64,000 bases of DNA from Pseudomonadota bacterium (GCA_002747395.1 PDPE01000026.1:62001-126000); one strand, 5' to 3'. Positions 8,400-16,633 are shown, numbered from the stretch's first letter. The notes: generated from the letters alone by a model not told the origin. Translations and numbers: made by a program.

Positions 8400-10100
8400 T
8401 TATTCTGCCTGGCTGGCAACCAGTTCAATCAGTTTGTTTGCGCCCTCAATACACCCGTCACGCAGTTGATCGAGGTAAGGGCTGCCCTGTTGGTCGCCAG
8501 TTAACAGGAATTCATACTCCTTGTTGTCGTCACTGTAATATACGCCAAACCCGCCTGGCGTCGTCGGTACAAAAATAACACGAATGATGGGTGACCGATT
8601 CCCCATAGAGGTTGTCGACAGGAAGTCGCCGCCGGTGAGTGCCTGATAGCCGGGACTGTTAAAAAAGGCGTGAATGCAATCCTTGTCGTCATTGTCCCGG
8701 ATCATCATTTGCAATCCAGTCAGATGACGATCATAAGCTTGCCCTGTTTTACACGCTATGACTCGCTTTCTATGCATGTTGAGGGCCGCGTCCAGTTGTT
8801 CTTTCGTGGCGTTGTCAGTTAACAATGACTGACACAGTTCAATTGCTTCACGGCTGTTTGGCCTCATGGCTTCCGTGCGACCGGCCTTGTAATGGCTTGT
8901 GTCAACGGCCTCGTAGGTCAGGCGAACCTGATCAAACACCTTGAGCTGGGCGTAAATCAATGCAAATTGCAATATCGCATCATGGCTGATTTTGGTCGTG
9001 ATGGCACTGTGATCAATATGACAGATGGTTGACTGGATGTGTCTGGCCTGGCTGGCAATGGCGTCGATGTCTTGGCGGATACTTGCTGAAACGGCCTCTT
9101 CACACACCCAATCCAGAGGTGTTATGCCTGGCTGTCCTGTGACCTGATCATCCAGCCCGATTTCAAAGGCAGTCGTGTAAATGATTTTTAATGCACCGCC
9201 ATCTATTTCACTGTGCTCAAAATGCAGACAGACAAAGTCGGAATCCAGGTCAATCTGATAGCTGAAGGGTTTGTATTGCCAGGCGAAACCTGGCATAAAG
9301 GTTTGTTCATGCAGTTGTTCCAGTTCATTTTTGCCGGAATGGTACAGAGACAGACAAAACAGGCTGTCACGCAATGCCTGATAAACATTCTGGTTGTGCG
9401 GGTCGTTACAAAGTTCTTCCAGGTAGGCTCCTGTTTTTTGACTGCCCAGGGCACTCAGGGCCATAAAATCAAAATCCGGCTGCTCGTATTCACCATCAAC
9501 AATGGTTTGCAGTGCATCCATCAGCGTTTTCACTGAAAAGACTTCGCCTTCCTCGTTGGTCACTTGCAAGGCTATATGGTGGCCTTGCCACATCAAACTG
9601 ATGGTACGGTTTGCAGTTTGCGATTGTGCATAGTAGTAACGATCGCCTTCTGCCAGAGGCTCGCGCAGGGCGCCCGAGAGCACTCTCCAGTTGTACATGG
9701 AAATGGGCTGGCCCCGCGCATCAACGGGCTGTTCAATCTCGCCATTCAGGTAACGAATATGAACGCGCACGACTCGATGAATGAACGAGGCCGCACGTTG
9801 CAGACCCTGGTCGTTTGAGGGGTAATCGAGTTGCATGCCCGGATTGTTGCATAAAGCCAATGGGCGGACATCCTGCAAATAAGCCGCCAGTTTGATTTCG
9901 GTCAACCAGCTTATGTCTTTTTCATCCTGTTGTTGCGCAAACTGGAGCAACCGCTGCTGCAGCAACTCTCCACAATGACTTTGAAAGCGGGTGGCTGCCG
10001 CTTTGGTCTGATTGATTTCATCCTTTGTTAACAGCGGAGCAACACCGGCGATAAAGCGTTCCAGTGTTTGGTCAAGCGGTGGAATGGGAAGGGGTTGCAT
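8400..10100 (-). CDS. Carnitine/choline acyltransferase family protein
   Basis: This 566-residue protein is about the usual length of the carnitine/choline acyltransferase family. Recognisable features are the N-terminal PIPPLDQTLERF (about 5-16), FEHSEIDGG with catalytic-type His296, AGRTEAMRPNS (about 406-416), AYDRHLTGL (about 455-463) and STTSMG (about 495-500). These enzymes move acyl groups between CoA and the hydroxyl of carnitine or choline. They are common in eukaryotes and infrequent in bacteria. It is the first gene of the minus-strand unit, with start ATG at 10100 and a GAGGAT ribosome site, and is followed by the NRPS-PKS. The pairing suggests it acylates the 3-hydroxy product made by that synthase, or off-loads it from the ACP. 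I cannot tell carnitine from choline specificity by eye. A promoter-like 43-bp element lies 86 bp upstream. Confidence 0.88.
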   Translation of the reverse strand: MQPLPIPPLDQTLERFIAGVAPLLTKDEINQTKAAATRFQSHCGELLQQRLLQFAQQQDEKDISWLTEIKLAAYLQDVRPLALCNNPGMQLDYPSNDQGLQRAASFIHRVVRVHIRYLNGEIEQPVDARGQPISMYNWRVLSGALREPLAEGDRYYYAQSQTANRTISLMWQGHHIALQVTNEEGEVFSVKTLMDALQTIVDGEYEQPDFDFMALSALGSQKTGAYLEELCNDPHNQNVYQALRDSLFCLSLYHSGKNELEQLHEQTFMPGFAWQYKPFSYQIDLDSDFVCLHFEHSEIDGGALKIIYTTAFEIGLDDQVTGQPGITPLDWVCEEAVSASIRQDIDAIASQARHIQSTICHIDHSAITTKISHDAILQFALIYAQLKVFDQVRLTYEAVDTSHYKAGRTEAMRPNSREAIELCQSLLTDNATKEQLDAALNMHRKRVIACKTGQAYDRHLTGLQMMIRDNDDKDCIHAFFNSPGYQALTGGDFLSTTSMGNRSPIIRVIFVPTTPGGFGVYYSDDNKEYEFLLTGDQQGSPYLDQLRDGCIEGANKLIELVASQAE

Positions 10101-10185
10101 ATTGTATCCTCATGCGTGTCAGGCGGATCCGGCTTTTTTGATAAAAAATATACGGGCACTGCAAATTTCTGCTTTTTTGCATCGT

Positions 10186-10228
10186 GAATCTTGCTTCAAT
10201 TTGGCGTTTATGACAAGGGCAATCTTCG
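10186..10228 (-). promoter_or_regulatory. 43-bp repeat, copy 2, putative promoter of the acyltransferase/NRPS-PKS unit
   Basis: Near-identical to 898-940 (three mismatches, at 10205, 10218 and 10222). On the minus strand TTGTCA (10211-10216) is separated by 17 bp from CAAGAT (10188-10193). It ends 86 bp before the acyltransferase start. A weak 6-bp inverted repeat (TGCAAA/TTTGCA, 10160-10181) lies between it and the gene. Promoter or operator function is inferred from placement and box spacing. Confidence 0.5.
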
Positions 10229-10248
10229 CAACGCGGTGCATTGTCGCG

Positions 10249-10329
10249 GTTGTATGGGTTGTATGGTTCGTATGAGTTTATTGAGTTGTATGGGTTGCAT
10301 GAGCTGCATGAGCTGCATGAGCTGATTGG
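10249..10329. repeat. Nine-copy 9-bp minisatellite
   Basis: Nine contiguous degenerate 9-bp units, from GTTGTATGG at the left to three GCTGCATGA units and GCTGATTGG at the right. The array lies between the end of the oxidoreductase gene (10341) and the promoter-like element of the acyltransferase gene. It has no spacers, so it is not a CRISPR. It may be a slippage-prone tract; an effect on expression is speculative. Confidence 0.85.
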
Positions 10330-10340
10330 CCCCGGGGATT

Positions 10341-10922
10341 TTATCCGGCATTCAAACCGAGACTTCTTGCATTACTTATCCACTTTTCTCGTTGCTCCTG
10401 GCTGGATCCTTTGATCGGGGCGAACTCCGATATTTTCACAACTTTTACACCACAGAAGCCGAGAATGGTTTTTTTCATTTCGTTATGTCCCGGTCTCTGG
10501 AATACCCAGCGGTAATACCAGGGCGGTGTGTCCATCGTGACCAAAAGGTGCGCCGTGCGACCTTGCAGCAGTTTATCCCAAAACGGAGAATTGTCCCGGA
10601 ATCGGAATGCAAAGCCCGGCAGGAAGGTTCTATCAAAAAAGCCCTTCATTAATGCCGGCATGGCTCCCCACCAGGTGGGGTAAACGAAAACGATATGATT
10701 TGACCACAGGATGAGTTCCTGCGCTTTGATCAGGTCGGGCTCAAGTGCTTGTATTTTTTCGTACCCTTGCCAAAGCACCGGGTCAAATTTCAGCTCTCCG
10801 AGCCTGAGCTCACGAACATCTGCGCCAGCAGACCTCGCTCCATCAGTGTACTCTTTGGCCAGTGAGGCGCAGAAGCTGGTGGTATCCGGATGTCCAAGAA
10901 TGACGAGTATCTTTTTTCCCAT
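10341..10922 (-). CDS. Flavodoxin-fold NAD(P)H oxidoreductase (quinone reductase type)
   Basis: This 193-residue protein matches the Flavodoxin_2 family (NQO1 / KefF / MdaB type), FMN- or FAD-dependent enzymes that reduce quinones or related electrophiles by two electrons in the cytoplasm. Visible are the N-terminal phosphate-binding strand-loop ILVILGHPDTTSFC, the mid-protein FVYPTWWGAMPALMKGFFDR (residues about 79-98) and the conserved FLPGFAF. Start ATG at 10922 has GGAAAA in front. It stands alone: it is transcribed toward the acyltransferase/NRPS-PKS unit, but the minisatellite and a promoter-like element separate them, so I do not assign it to that unit. The substrate is unknown. Confidence 0.85.
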   Translation of the reverse strand: MGKKILVILGHPDTTSFCASLAKEYTDGARSAGADVRELRLGELKFDPVLWQGYEKIQALEPDLIKAQELILWSNHIVFVYPTWWGAMPALMKGFFDRTFLPGFAFRFRDNSPFWDKLLQGRTAHLLVTMDTPPWYYRWVFQRPGHNEMKKTILGFCGVKVVKISEFAPIKGSSQEQREKWISNARSLGLNAG

Positions 10923-11056
10923 TTTTCCATTTTCCCATTTTTACCCGGTATGGATCGGCAATTTGCAGAAATAACTCCGGTTTATTGCTATCCTTACGGC
11001 CTCGTTGGTAATGCGTTTCAGTTAAACATAAAATAATGAAATATTAAATAAAGGCG

Positions 11057-11413
11057 GTGGAGTTGGAAAAGTTGTTTTCGTATGGGACGCTGCAGATGGA
11101 AAACGTCCAAAAAGAAACATTCGGCAGGGTTCTTAATGGCACGAAAGATACCCTGTCAGGCTACCTGCTATCAGAAGTTACCATACAGGACAAGGCGGTA
11201 ATACAAAAAAGTGGTACCAATCTGCACCCGGTTCTGAAGGCAACGGGTAACCCGTCTGATGAAGTTGAAGGTGTAATATTTGAAGTCACTCACGAAGAAC
11301 TGATGCAAGCCGATGACTATGAAGTTGAGGAGTATGTGCGCATCAAGGCAAATTTCAGGTCTGGCGAAAAGGCCTGGGTTTACGTTGATGCAAATCAATG
11401 GAAAGAGTGCTGA
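11057..11413 (+). CDS. Gamma-glutamylcyclotransferase-like (AIG2/GGCT) family protein
   Basis: A 118-residue protein with the family's N-terminal LFSYGTLQ motif, which binds the gamma-glutamyl moiety, and a later acidic region, DDYEVEEYVRI (about 91-101). Relatives release 5-oxoproline from gamma-glutamyl compounds, but many small bacterial members are uncharacterised. The reading frame opens with GTG at 11057. A TTG at 11063 would sit at a better distance from AAGG (11051-11054) and also gives the usual short N-terminus, so the start is uncertain by two codons. The stop is 47 bp before the start of the next plus-strand gene, so the two may be co-transcribed. Confidence 0.75.
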   Translation: MELEKLFSYGTLQMENVQKETFGRVLNGTKDTLSGYLLSEVTIQDKAVIQKSGTNLHPVLKATGNPSDEVEGVIFEVTHEELMQADDYEVEEYVRIKANFRSGEKAWVYVDANQWKEC

Positions 11414-11460
11414 CCAAAGGCTGTTTTGACCAAAAAATCAGGATGCAGGGCGGAGTGCGG

Positions 11461-12417
11461 ATGGATAGTCATCAATCCACAAATATCATCGTTGGGGTCA
11501 GCAGTTGTCTGATGGGTGAGCCGGTGCGTTTCGATGCAGGCCACAAGAAAAACCGGTTTGTCCATGATGTGCTTTCCCGGTATTTTCAATTGGAATCCTT
11601 CTGCCCGGAAGTAGATATTGGCCTGGGCACGCCACGGGAACCCATTCATCTTGTCCTGCAGGAAGCCGGGGTAAAATGTGTCGGTACCCGGAACGCCGAT
11701 AGGGATTTTACCCGACAGCTTGAGGCTTCAGCTGACCGGCAAGCGGATTGGCACCGGACATTAAGCGGCTATATTCTCAAAAAAGACTCCCCGAGTTGCG
11801 GCATGGAACGGGTGAAAGTGTATTCCGGGGGAGTGCCCGCCCGGACGGGAACAGGTATCTATGCAAAGACAATGATGAAAAACTTCCCCTGTTTACCGGT
11901 TGAGGAAGAAGGCCGTCTGGACGATGTTCGCATTCGGGAAAATTTCGTACAACAGGTTTATGTCTATGCCCGTTGGAGGGCCTTGTGTGCCAGTGGTTTG
12001 AGCCTCGCAAAACTGCAACAGTTCCACGCCAGCCATAAGTACCTTTTGATGAGCCACAACGCACTGCTAACCAAAGAACTGGGCGGCATAGTCGCGAAAG
12101 CGGGCAAAACCGATGTGCAGCGGGTGGCTGAGACCTATATCAGGAAAATGACCAGAGTGTTAAAAATTGTGGCAACCAGGAAAGGGCATACCAATACGCT
12201 GCAACATTTACAGGGATACCTGAAAAACACCCTCAGTGCCGAAGACAAACAGGAGCTGACGGATAGTATTCAGCAATATCGGAAGGGCTATCTGCCTTTA
12301 ATTGCTCCCCTGACCCTGTTGCGGCATCATTTTCGGCGATCGCCTCATAGCTACATTTCACAATCACATTACATGCAGCCGCATCCGGACGAACTGAATC
12401 TGCTGAATCAGCTGTGA
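11461..12417 (+). CDS. DUF523-DUF1722 protein (YbbK/YbgA-type fusion)
   Basis: This 318-residue protein joins a DUF523 domain (about 1-150; GVSSCLMGEPVRFDAGHKK near the start and KKDSPSCGMERVKVY, with conserved cysteines) to a DUF1722/YbgA domain (about 190-310; SHKYLLMSHN...LG). DUF523-DUF1722 fusions are widespread in gammaproteobacteria. Their biochemical role is not established to my knowledge, though some homologues lie beside photolyase genes. The frame is open upstream to 11398, but ATG 11461 follows a GGAG site and starts just before the conserved fold. No signal peptide or membrane segment is seen, so it is probably cytoplasmic. Confidence 0.85.
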   Translation: MDSHQSTNIIVGVSSCLMGEPVRFDAGHKKNRFVHDVLSRYFQLESFCPEVDIGLGTPREPIHLVLQEAGVKCVGTRNADRDFTRQLEASADRQADWHRTLSGYILKKDSPSCGMERVKVYSGGVPARTGTGIYAKTMMKNFPCLPVEEEGRLDDVRIRENFVQQVYVYARWRALCASGLSLAKLQQFHASHKYLLMSHNALLTKELGGIVAKAGKTDVQRVAETYIRKMTRVLKIVATRKGHTNTLQHLQGYLKNTLSAEDKQELTDSIQQYRKGYLPLIAPLTLLRHHFRRSPHSYISQSHYMQPHPDELNLLNQL

Positions 12418-12453
12418 AAAGAAGGTTTTCGGGCAGGGGTGAGGCAGGTGCGC

Positions 12454-12475
12454 AGCCTCTACAGGTAAAGGCTGC
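12454..12475. terminator. Weak hairpin between convergent genes
   Basis: CAGCCT and AGGCTG form a 6-bp stem between the stops of the DUF523 gene (plus) and the outer-membrane gene (minus). There is no clear T-run on either strand, so intrinsic termination is only possible. Confidence 0.3.
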
Positions 12476-12486
12476 TGAAGTATGAC

Positions 12487-13263
12487 CTAGAAACGGCCGG
12501 TTACAAACAGCTTGAAGCCAATGCCGGCATCAAAAACGCTGTACAAGCCAAGCTCTCCACCAACAGCCAGTTGATCTGTTACGAAATAGTCAGCCTTGCC
12601 AATCATTGCCAGGCGAGTGTCGTCTTCCAGATACAGGCCTACCCTGGCACCAACACTGGTATAGCCGTTGAGGTAAAGATCCCCTTCAGCCTGCACACCC
12701 AGGTCACCATCATTGATCTGAATTCGACCCTCTGCGATAATCGCGTTATTGCCATAGGAATCGATCAGGGTCTTGCCATCCACATAGATAGTGGTATCGG
12801 CAATGTCTGAATCCAGGATGCCGAACAGGATTTCGGTTTGATTATTCAGATAGAACCCGCCTGCAACACCAATATCATCACTATCTCCAAATGCCAGATC
12901 AGCTTCAACGATAATGTCGTTCTGTCCTTCCGCAACAAAACGGCCATGGAAACCGAAGTTGTCGGCACTTACCTTATGGCTGGAGAATATTCCTCCGTCG
13001 ACTTCCAGTTCACGCTGGTGATAACGAACGCCAACATATGATGCCTTGTCAAGAAATGCTGATTCTGCCAGGATTCCGGCTGCCGTGCTGACTGGCCTGA
13101 GATAATAATTGGCTTCCAGACTGAGGCCGCCGAAATCTATATCGGTGTTATTGACCTCGGAAGCATCGTTTTGGTAGCTGCCGGTTACGTCGAACTGGTA
13201 GTCTGCAGTTGCGGTTGCAGAGAGCGCAGATAAAGCAACTGCTGTCAATAGTGAATTCTTCAT
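12487..13263 (-). CDS. Putative outer-membrane beta-barrel protein
   Basis: A 258-residue protein with a signal peptide (MKNSLLTAVALSALSATATA, cleavage before DYQFD). The mature part is made of alternating amphipathic strands such as SLEANYYL, YVGVRYHQRELEV and DNFGFHGRFVA, and the chain ends in ...FVTGRF. A terminal Phe is typical of proteins assembled into the outer membrane by the BAM complex. Acidic repeats and the lack of long hydrophobic helices also fit a small barrel. I recognise no named porin family, so transport function is unknown. A strong ribosome site (AAGGGA) precedes ATG 13263. It follows the DUF4198 gene on the same strand but with about 285 bp and two hairpins between, so it is probably a separate transcript. 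Confidence 0.75.
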   Translation of the reverse strand: MKNSLLTAVALSALSATATADYQFDVTGSYQNDASEVNNTDIDFGGLSLEANYYLRPVSTAAGILAESAFLDKASYVGVRYHQRELEVDGGIFSSHKVSADNFGFHGRFVAEGQNDIIVEADLAFGDSDDIGVAGGFYLNNQTEILFGILDSDIADTTIYVDGKTLIDSYGNNAIIAEGRIQINDGDLGVQAEGDLYLNGYTSVGARVGLYLEDDTRLAMIGKADYFVTDQLAVGGELGLYSVFDAGIGFKLFVTGRF

Positions 13264-13450
13264 AACAATTCCCTTGTATATTGGTTGAGACGGTCTTCCT
13301 GGAACGTCCCGTGTTTATCTTCAGTAGCGGCGCCATTGTACAGTAATGTCTGTTGGACACAAGAAAAAAGGCAACTTTCTGTTTTCTTGCACAGACCGGC
13401 CTGTTTACCGGGCCTGGCAGAAATAGAAATTTTCCGGTTGAGGTGGTTAC

Positions 13451-13466
13451 GAACCCGTCAGGGTTC
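13451..13466. repeat. Perfect 6-bp hairpin
   Basis: GAACCC-gtca-GGGTTC, in the gap upstream of the outer-membrane gene. It could be part of its leader or a second transcription stop after the DUF4198 gene. There is no T-run. Confidence 0.45.
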
Positions 13467-13499
13467 AAGGCAGTTTCAAGTACAGTTATCCACCGTACC

Positions 13500-13539
13500 G
13501 TTGCCACAAGCATTGCGTCGGACCCAATGCTGTGGCAAC
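13500..13539 (-). terminator. Long hairpin downstream of the DUF4198 gene
   Basis: GTTGCCACAAGCATTG pairs with CAATGCTGTGGCAAC, a 15-bp stem with one bulged A and a 9-base loop. It starts 10 bp past the DUF4198 stop on the minus strand. The position fits a transcript end, though the T-run is missing, so it may stabilise the 3' end instead of terminating. Confidence 0.6.
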
Positions 13540-13548
13540 AAACCGACA

Positions 13549-14331
13549 TTACTTGTCTTTTACATCAAAGATAAGGCTTGCTTCTTCCTGCCGCACTTCG
13601 CAATCAGCCGTTCCTTCGGTTTCCACGATAGAGTAGAGATACCATGACCCTGCACGCAGCGGACGAAACTGAAATTCGCCTTTAAGATCACTCTTTGCGT
13701 AAAAAGGAGCACTCATCCCGGCGTTATCGGAATAACCCTCATAAAAACCGGTGATTTCGGCCAGTTTTACCGGTTTGCCATCTCTGGTAATTTTGAACTT
13801 GACCAGGTTATCGACAAGGATATCGCCGGCCTTGACCATGGGTGTGATTTCGAGGTGTTTGCCCAAAGGTTTCATCGCAAATGTGCCGTCATCATCTCCG
13901 ATAGTAACAATGGCCTTGCCATGCATGTCGTAAATACCGCAGGATTTGACTTCGCCGTCAATATCTTTCCTTGTTTTTCCCATTTCCCACTTGCCGTCGG
14001 CCTTTTCACTCCAGGCAGTTGGCTTGTAGTAGTTTTCCAGGATATAGGTGCCGTTGGGCAGGGCTTTTCGGGTTTCAAAATGATAGTTGGGCCCCTTCTG
14101 GGTCAAAACTTCGTGATAGTTTTCACCATAAACCTGGACGGGTTCAAAAAGGACAAGTCGTGATTCATCAATTTCTTCAAGAACCGGGAAATTGTGTCCA
14201 TACAGGGTGTCCGCCTTTAAAACACCGTCATTTTTGCCAATAACCCACAGCTGGTGGGCAAGCGCTGACGTTCCCAACAGGCAAAAAGCAGCGGCAGTGA
14301 CAAATGATGTGACTTTTTGTTTCGCTTTCAT
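13549..14331 (-). CDS. DUF4198 periplasmic protein
   Basis: A 260-residue protein with a Sec signal peptide (cleavage after ALA, before HQLWVIG, about residue 25). A DUF4198 beta-sandwich fold follows. The mature N-terminal His-Gln-Leu-Trp is typical of this family. Relatives include NikM/CbiK-like accessory proteins of cobalt or nickel uptake and other metal-associated periplasmic proteins. A late segment, KSDLKGEFQFRPLRAGSWYL, matches the family's carboxypeptidase-regulatory-like fold. No transporter or metalloenzyme gene is adjacent, so a metal role is inferred from the family only. Start ATG 14331 with a GAGGAAACC site. Confidence 0.8.
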   Translation of the reverse strand: MKAKQKVTSFVTAAAFCLLGTSALAHQLWVIGKNDGVLKADTLYGHNFPVLEEIDESRLVLFEPVQVYGENYHEVLTQKGPNYHFETRKALPNGTYILENYYKPTAWSEKADGKWEMGKTRKDIDGEVKSCGIYDMHGKAIVTIGDDDGTFAMKPLGKHLEITPMVKAGDILVDNLVKFKITRDGKPVKLAEITGFYEGYSDNAGMSAPFYAKSDLKGEFQFRPLRAGSWYLYSIVETEGTADCEVRQEEASLIFDVKDK

Positions 14332-14359
14332 AGCAAGGTTTCCTCTTCATCGGGTGGAG

Positions 14360-14426
14360 TGCTTACAAGCTACAACAAACTGTTACAAAAAGCTACATGA
14401 ATCAGTTACAAAAAATTACATAAATC
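14360..14426. repeat. Short imperfect TTACAAA/GCTACA repeats
   Basis: Two to three units of the pattern GTTACAAAAAGCTACA lie between the DUF4198 gene and tRNA-Arg. A similar motif occurs at about 45022-45050 and, inverted, at 49889-49972. It looks like a small dispersed AT-rich repeat; function unknown. Confidence 0.45.
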
Positions 14427-14541
14427 TGCTCGGATCGCCAATAAAAAACCGGTTTTCGGGAACAAGGGCATATTTGCCTGCCTGGATTTGTGAATGATAT
14501 GTCTGTGTTATGATGAGCGGAGAAAAGCAGGAAAGAAAAAG

Positions 14542-14618
14542 TGGCCCGCCCGGAGAGATTCGAACTCCCGACCAAGTGGTTCGAAGCCACCTACTCTATC
14601 CAGCTGAGCTACGGGCGG
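14542..14618 (-). tRNA. tRNA-Arg (anticodon TCG)
   Basis: The minus strand folds as a 77-base cloverleaf: 7-bp acceptor CCGCCCG/CGGGCGG, discriminator G and encoded CCA; D arm GCTC/GAGT; anticodon stem GGTGG/CCACT with loop CTTCGAA; T arm GGGAG-TTCGAAT-CTCTC. Anticodon TCG decodes CGA-type arginine codons. No adjacent integrase or att-like duplication was seen. Confidence 0.95.
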
Positions 14619-14869
14619 ATAAGGACACTTAATAATGATACTGATAAACATTCACTGAAACGTGACTGACCAACACAGCGTCAGCGTTAGGCATTATACG
14701 GAATGTGCGCCAATTCGCAAATGGTTTCCAGGCAAAAATGCCTTATGGAGAAAAATGGTTTATAGTGAAACTGCGGTCATCATTGGTAGCCTGCCTTGAT
14801 GATCGGATTTGCTCAGGCATATCAGGCACCCACAACTCGAAACCGATTATTTTTTAAGGTAGTGATAGC

Positions 14870-16633
14870 ATGTTAGTTTTGGTGATAAATTGCGGCTCCT
14901 CCAGCATCAAGTATCAGATTATCGACTCAGTGTCGGAAGATGTACTGGAAAACGGGCTGGTCGAGAATATCGGGGCAGAAAAAACCTATCAGGGCGCACT
15001 GTCAGAGATTCTGGCCGTGGCTACCCGCTATGATATTCAGGCCGTTGGCCACCGGGTGGTTCATGGAGGTTCCACCTTCACCGATGCGGTGCAGATTGAC
15101 GATCAAGTCATCGACAAGATTAAAGACTGCATCAGCTTTGCGCCGCTGCACAATCCGGCCAATCTGGCGGGTATCGAGAATGCACGGGAAGCCTTCCCGA
15201 CACTCCCTCATATCGCGGTTTTCGATACAGCGTTTCATTCGCGCATGCCGGAACATGCCTGGCGCTACGCCATTGACAAAAACCTGGCCGATGAGCGGGG
15301 AATCAGGCGTTATGGCTTTCATGGCACCTCACACGCTTTTGTTGCCGGCCAGGCAGCCCGCTATCTGGAACGACCGGTTTCCGAATTGAGGCTGGTTTCC
15401 GTACACCTGGGTAATGGTGCCAGTGCCTGCGCGGTGGAGTTTGGCCACTCGGTCGATACCAGTATGGGCATGACACCGCTGGAAGGCCTGGTTATGGGCA
15501 CGCGCTCCGGCGATATCGACCCTGGCGTCATTGTCAGTTTAATTCATTCCGGAGAGTTCTCTGCCGCCGAGGTGGATACACTGCTCAATAAAAACAGTGG
15601 TCTGAAAGGACTGTCCGGGTTGAGCAATGATTTGCGGGAAATTGAAAAAGAAGCCTCTGAAGGCAACGAGCAGGCACGCCTGGCCATAGCCATATTTGTC
15701 CATCGGGTGCGCAAATATATTGGCGCCTATGCCGCCGCAATGGGGGGGGTGGATGCGATTATTCTTACCGGAGGTATCGGGGAAAACAGCGCCACCATGC
15801 GGCAGCGGATTTTGCAACGTTTTGATTTTCTTGGTCTGAAACTGGACGAAAATGCCAACCTGGATTGTTCCCTTACCCGGGCCAATCCCGTTGGGCTGAT
15901 CTGCAAGCCCATCTCCAGAGTCAAGGCAATGGTGATCAAGACCAACGAAGAATTAATGATTGCCCGAAGCGCAACTGAAATTGTAGAGGCAAACAAGGCA
16001 CCTCCGGTCAGCAAGGCGATACCCATTGCTGTGAGTGGTCGTCACCTGCACCTGAATGAGGAAACATTCCAAATCCTGTTTGGCAAGGAAGCGGAACCGA
16101 CTCCTTATAAAGACCTGTCGCAACCCGGGCAATATGCCTGCCATGAAAAAGTCAACCTGCTGGGGCCAGGGAATCGCATTGACGGAGTGCGCCTGCTCGG
16201 GCCATTGCGCAGTAAAAACCAGATAGAAATATCCAGAACCGATGAGTTTTTTCTTGGTATTGACGCTCCGGTCAGAGATTCCGGTCGTACTGAAAATTCG
16301 GCTCCCATCAAGATTGAAGGCCCGAAAGGCACTGTTGAGTTACCTGAAGGCCTGATTTGCGCCAGACGCCATATTCACATGCACCCTGACGATGCGGACG
16401 CATTTGGCGTCGAAAACAGGGACGAAGTGGAAGTGGCGATTACCGGCGGGCCAAGAGATTTGACCTTTGGCGATGTGCTGATTCGGGTCAGCCCCAAATA
16501 TCGACTGGAGATGCACATAGATACCGATGAAGCCAATGCTGCGGAGTTGCCACAGCAAACGGATGGTGAGCTGGTCTATACCGGTGTTCATGCACAGGCA
16601 AAGATCACCAGGGCAAGAAAACCGCTGGCCTGA
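14870..16633 (+). CDS. ackA: Acetate kinase fused to PduL-type phosphotransacylase
   Basis: A 587-residue fusion. Residues 1-370 are a complete acetate kinase: NCGSSS (7-12), HRVVHGG (61-67), FDTAFH (118-123), RYGFHGTSH (147-155), HLGNGAS (179-185) and TGGIGENS (300-307). Residues 383-580 are a PduL-type phosphate acyltransferase with the zinc-site motifs GRHLHL (390-395) and ARRHIHM (498-504) plus His549 before DTDEAN. PduL makes acyl phosphate from acyl-CoA; acetate kinase turns it into acetate and ATP. One chain thus covers acetyl-CoA to acetate, or the reverse. No encapsulation peptide or microcompartment gene is near. AAGG precedes ATG 14870. The link (about 371-382) is short and there is no frameshift, so this is a true single ORF. 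Confidence 0.93.
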   Translation: MLVLVINCGSSSIKYQIIDSVSEDVLENGLVENIGAEKTYQGALSEILAVATRYDIQAVGHRVVHGGSTFTDAVQIDDQVIDKIKDCISFAPLHNPANLAGIENAREAFPTLPHIAVFDTAFHSRMPEHAWRYAIDKNLADERGIRRYGFHGTSHAFVAGQAARYLERPVSELRLVSVHLGNGASACAVEFGHSVDTSMGMTPLEGLVMGTRSGDIDPGVIVSLIHSGEFSAAEVDTLLNKNSGLKGLSGLSNDLREIEKEASEGNEQARLAIAIFVHRVRKYIGAYAAAMGGVDAIILTGGIGENSATMRQRILQRFDFLGLKLDENANLDCSLTRANPVGLICKPISRVKAMVIKTNEELMIARSATEIVEANKAPPVSKAIPIAVSGRHLHLNEETFQILFGKEAEPTPYKDLSQPGQYACHEKVNLLGPGNRIDGVRLLGPLRSKNQIEISRTDEFFLGIDAPVRDSGRTENSAPIKIEGPKGTVELPEGLICARRHIHMHPDDADAFGVENRDEVEVAITGGPRDLTFGDVLIRVSPKYRLEMHIDTDEANAAELPQQTDGELVYTGVHAQAKITRARKPLA

